From NCBI GenBank assembly GCA_964633285.1, contig CAZWGA010000001.1, forward strand, positions 62,001-126,000: a DNA stretch of 64,000 nt, written 5' to 3'. The notes beneath the pieces were generated by a model, which saw only the letters and a list, made by a program, of their open reading frames with translations, had not been told where the DNA came from and searched no databases. This stretch comes from 20CM-2-55-15 sp964633285. Its GTDB lineage: Bacteria; Acidobacteriota; Terriglobia; 20CM-2-55-15. Below, piece by piece: positions 61,379 through 64,000 of the stretch; within the stretch, counting starts at the first letter, position 1, and each line of letters opens with the position of its first letter. The translations under genes were made by a program, and so were the position numbers.

Positions 61379-62151
61379 AAGTCGTCATCCTGTGCGGCGG
61401 AATGGGCACGCGGCTTCGCGAAGAGACCGAATTGCGGCCGAAGCCGATGCTCGAAATCGGCGGCATGCCGATCCTCTGGCACATCATGAAAACGTACAGC
61501 CGGCATGGCTTCAGAGAGTTTGTGCTGTGTCTCGGTTACAAAGGCGAGGTGATCAAGGATTTTTTTTATCACTATGAAATGCTCGCCAACGATTTCACAA
61601 TCGAGCTGGGACCCCGCAACATCGAAATCATTCCTCGTCACACGGAATCCGGTTGGAAAATCACTTTGGCAGATACGGGCCCGAACTCCATGACGGGCGC
61701 GCGCGTGAAGCGGATCGAAAAATACATTAACGATGAAACGTTTCTCCTGACGTACGGGGACGGCGTCACGGATCTCGATGTCTCGCGAGTGCTCGACTTT
61801 CACCGTGAACATGGAAAGATCGGCACCGTCACCGGCGTTCGGCCCCCATCACGATACGGAGAGCTCTCTATTCACGGGGATGAGGTCACAGCGTTCGATG
61901 AAAAGCCCGTGAACCCTCATGACAACGTGATCAGTGGAGGTTACTTCATCTTCAATCGCAACATTTTCGGGTATCTGAGTGACGATGACGATTGTGTTCT
62001 TGAAAAAGAGCCGCTCGAACGGCTGGCTGCCGATAACGAACTGAAGGTCTACCACCACGATGGTTTTTGGCAGTGCATGGATACTTACCGCGATTACCGC
62101 TACCTGAACGAGCTCTGGGACAAGAACAAAGCTCCCTGGAAAACTTGGTAA
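61375..62151 (+). CDS. rfbF: Glucose-1-phosphate cytidylyltransferase
   Basis: A 258-residue nucleotidyltransferase that makes CDP-glucose from CTP and glucose 1-phosphate. The N-terminus VVILCGGMGTRLREETELRP and the block KPMLEIGGMPILWHIM are diagnostic, with TYGDGVTDLD and GGYFIFNRNIF further on. ATG 61375 (ATGA overlap with the polymerase stop) is chosen; the frame extending to 61288 is inside the polymerase gene. It starts the CDP-deoxysugar module. Confidence 0.92.
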   Translation: MKVVILCGGMGTRLREETELRPKPMLEIGGMPILWHIMKTYSRHGFREFVLCLGYKGEVIKDFFYHYEMLANDFTIELGPRNIEIIPRHTESGWKITLADTGPNSMTGARVKRIEKYINDETFLLTYGDGVTDLDVSRVLDFHREHGKIGTVTGVRPPSRYGELSIHGDEVTAFDEKPVNPHDNVISGGYFIFNRNIFGYLSDDDDCVLEKEPLERLAADNELKVYHHDGFWQCMDTYRDYRYLNELWDKNKAPWKTW

Positions 62152-63119
62152 CCGACAGTCCCTGGCAAAATAAAAACGTTTTCATTACCGGCTGTACAGG
62201 TCTGCTTGGATCGCATCTGACGCGCCGCTTGTGTGATGCCGGAGCCAACGTTGTCGGGTTGATCCGCGACTGGCTGCCGGAAGCCGAGTTGATTCGCGCC
62301 GGAACGCTATCGAAGATGCGAGTCGTTCGTGGAGCTGTTGAAGACTACAGTCTTCTGGAAAGAGTCGTCAACGAATACGAAGTCGGACACGTTTTTCATC
62401 TGGCTGCGCAGACGATTGTGGGGATCGCCAACAACAATCCGCTTTCAACTTTTGAAACGAATGTCAAGGGCACATGGAATCTGCTGGAGGCGTGCAGGCG
62501 GAATGGAGTGAAAGGCGTCATTGTTGCGTCGAGCGATAAGGCGTATGGCGCTCACGAGCAATTGCCGTATATGGAGAACGCCCCGCTCAAAGGAACGCAC
62601 CCCTACGATGTTTCGAAGAGTTGCGCCGACCTCATTTCGCAGGCGTATCACGAGACCTATGGCCTTCCGGTGTGCGTAAGCCGCTGCGGAAATTTGTTTG
62701 GAGGCGGCGATCTCAATTTCAACAGGCTGATTCCCGGTACTATCCGGTCCGTTATCTTCAACGAGCGGCCGGTGATTCGCAGCGACGGCAAATTTATTCG
62801 CGACTACATCTACGTTGAAGACGCCGTGAATGCGCTTTTGCTTCTTTCTGAACGCATGACCGATTCGAAATTCCACGGAGAGGCATTCAATTTCAGCAAT
62901 GAGATTCAACTTACTGCGATTGAGCTGGTCGATCGCATTCTGAAAATCATGGAGCGTCCCGATTTGCAACCGACCATCGCCAACACGGCGACAGGCGAAA
63001 TCATGCATCAGTATCTGTCGGCGAATAAGGCCCGTGAATGGCTCGAATGGCGCGCCGAATACGGGATTGAAAACGGGCTTTTGAGAACCGTGCCCTGGTA
63101 TCAGGAGTTCTTTCGATGA
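62145..63119 (+). CDS. rfbG: CDP-glucose 4,6-dehydratase-like SDR
   Basis: A 324-residue extended SDR that follows rfbF with a 7-base overlap. The NAD site is ITGCTGLLGSHL, then HLAAQTIVG, the signature ASSDKAYGAHEQLPY, and Tyr-Lys in PYDVSKSCADL. SDKAYG is close to the SDK motif of CDP-glucose 4,6-dehydratases. TTG at 62145 is chosen because the earlier frame from 62067 lies inside rfbF. It would make CDP-4-keto-6-deoxyglucose. The gene symbol rests partly on the rfbF neighbour. Confidence 0.82.
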   Translation: MVTDSPWQNKNVFITGCTGLLGSHLTRRLCDAGANVVGLIRDWLPEAELIRAGTLSKMRVVRGAVEDYSLLERVVNEYEVGHVFHLAAQTIVGIANNNPLSTFETNVKGTWNLLEACRRNGVKGVIVASSDKAYGAHEQLPYMENAPLKGTHPYDVSKSCADLISQAYHETYGLPVCVSRCGNLFGGGDLNFNRLIPGTIRSVIFNERPVIRSDGKFIRDYIYVEDAVNALLLLSERMTDSKFHGEAFNFSNEIQLTAIELVDRILKIMERPDLQPTIANTATGEIMHQYLSANKAREWLEWRAEYGIENGLLRTVPWYQEFFR

Positions 63120-63565
63120 TTTCGGGTGTGGCCGTCCGGCTGTTGAAGCGGATACCCGACGAGCGCGGAACCATCATGCACATGATGCGCTGTGACGACC
63201 CGCATTTCGAGCGCTTCGGTGAGATTTACTTTTCAACAGTCTATCCGGGCGTCATCAAGGGCTGGCATCTTCATACAGAGATGGCGCTCAACTACGCCGT
63301 TGTGTCGGGGATGATCAAGCTTGTTCTGTATGACGACCGGGAGACTTCGTCAACGCGCGGCGAACTGCAGGAGATTTTCCTCGGGACCGATAACTATTCG
63401 CTCGTCACGATTCCGCCGCTGGTCTGGAACGGATTCAAGGGAATGGGGACGTCGGCTGCGATCGTCGCCAATCTTTCGACCATTCCGCACCGGCCGGATG
63501 AAATCAAGCGCCTACCTGCATTGCAAAGTCATATTCCTTACGACTGGTCGCTGCAGAACCGGTGA
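63116..63565 (+). CDS. RmlC-like dTDP/CDP-4-keto sugar epimerase (cupin)
   Basis: A 149-residue cupin of the RmlC family, shorter than usual RmlC (about 180). The block GVIKGWHLHTEM carries the His of the family site, with DERGTIMHM at the N-terminus and IPPLVWNGFKG later. It probably epimerises C3 and/or C5 of the CDP-4-keto sugar made by the rfbG product. It overlaps its neighbours by 4 bases on each side. Confidence 0.83.
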   Translation: MISGVAVRLLKRIPDERGTIMHMMRCDDPHFERFGEIYFSTVYPGVIKGWHLHTEMALNYAVVSGMIKLVLYDDRETSSTRGELQEIFLGTDNYSLVTIPPLVWNGFKGMGTSAAIVANLSTIPHRPDEIKRLPALQSHIPYDWSLQNR

Positions 63566-64000
63566 ACGTTCTCATTACAGGCGGAGCCGGTTATATCGGA
63601 GGCCGGGTGGCAACCGCGTTGAAGAGCGCGATCCCGGAAGGCCGCATCACGCTGACGACGCGAGGTAAACGTCCCCGCGGAAGCTGGACAAAGGATTTCC
63701 AGATCGCCGAGATGCCCCTGACGGATTTCGACTCCATTCAAAATGTCGTCAGGGACAGCCGGGCGAATGTTGTGGTTCACCTTGCGGCGGCTAATGAAAT
63801 TGAAGCAATGGAGAATCCCGAACGCGCGATCGAAATCAATACAAAGGGATCGTATCGCGTGTTTCACTCCGCTGTTAAAGCGGGAGTGAAACGCATTATC
63901 TATTTTTCGACGTTTCATGTTTACGGCGAGCAGACCGAAAGCATTATTACCGAGCAGACGAATGTGAAGCCGGTCCATCCATATGCTTTTACCCATCTGG
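63562..64000 (+). CDS. NAD-dependent sugar epimerase/reductase, 3' end outside window
   Basis: The gene starts with GTG at 63562, inside the preceding stop (GTGA), and runs off the right edge; about 146 residues are seen. The N-terminus VNVLITGGAGYIGGRV is a Rossmann NAD(P) site. VVVHLAAANEIEAMENP and IIYFSTFHVYGEQTE follow, the normal extended-SDR core. It is likely the final epimerase or 4-keto-reductase of the CDP-deoxysugar module. The Tyr-Lys motif lies at the very edge or beyond. Confidence 0.82.
   Translation, partial: MNVLITGGAGYIGGRVATALKSAIPEGRITLTTRGKRPRGSWTKDFQIAEMPLTDFDSIQNVVRDSRANVVVHLAAANEIEAMENPERAIEINTKGSYRVFHSAVKAGVKRIIYFSTFHVYGEQTESIITEQTNVKPVHPYAFTHL

Noticed and set aside
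1..64000. CRISPR arrays, tRNA or rRNA genes, insertion sequences, prophage
   Set aside because: Looked for by eye on both strands; no direct-repeat array, transposase, integrase or RNA gene signature was seen. A covariance-model scan was not possible.

Overview
The window looks like chromosomal DNA of a free-living, Gram-negative-type bacterium of moderately high GC. Acidobacteriota is the best guess, from gene content: an ECF sigma factor followed by a zinc-finger/HEAT anti-sigma protein and a DUF4097 protein, a DUF4922-SpoIID pair, exported TIG-domain and matrixin proteins, and a large exopolysaccharide locus. This assignment is inference; no rRNA, tRNA, CRISPR array, insertion sequence or phage gene was seen.

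Positions 1-29500 are mostly housekeeping, in short operons. In order they hold: a glycosyltransferase tail, DUF4922 and SpoIID genes; a fatty acid desaturase; a ferredoxin plus a Cys-rich partner; a YHS protein; phosphofructokinase; an argD-nudix-MFS operon; an exported peroxiredoxin whose catalytic position is an in-frame TGA (probable selenoprotein); a perfect 38-bp inverted repeat; nnr-tsaE-M16 peptidase; a reverse-strand sigma/anti-sigma/DUF4097 operon; an MltD-like lytic transglycosylase; a sulfur-transfer/RNA-modification operon (iscS, iscU, mnmA, unknown, rlmD, comEC); a SAM hydroxide adenosyltransferase; citrate synthase; and a TPR membrane protein.

Positions 29500-64000 are one very large surface-polysaccharide locus. 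It opens with a NusG-type antiterminator and a CpsB-type phosphatase. A reverse-strand five-gene operon follows (TIG protein, small exported protein, matrixin metalloprotease, gmd, fcl for GDP-fucose), together with an exported beta-helix protein. From 38452 to the right edge about 25 tightly overlapping genes run on the plus strand. They include a nonulosonate-type set (nucleotide-sugar epimerase, two DegT aminotransferases, WbqC, a NeuB-like synthase, a PseG-like hydrolase, two CMP-sugar synthetase-like enzymes), three radical SAM enzymes, a PIG-L deacetylase, a methyltransferase, two hexapeptide acyltransferases, an LIC12162-family transferase, a flippase, an unknown 633-residue GT-B-like protein, a Wzy-like polymerase, and a CDP-glucose-derived deoxysugar module (rfbF, rfbG, an RmlC-like epimerase, a truncated epimerase). 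Many genes start with TTG or GTG inside the preceding stop codon, which suggests translational coupling. The likely product is a Wzx/Wzy-type polysaccharide carrying fucose, a nonulosonate-like acid and a CDP-derived deoxysugar.

The most notable observations are the probable exported 1-Sec peroxiredoxin with a SECIS-like hairpin, the 38-bp palindromic element beside it, and the triple-radical-SAM nonulosonate-like gene set.
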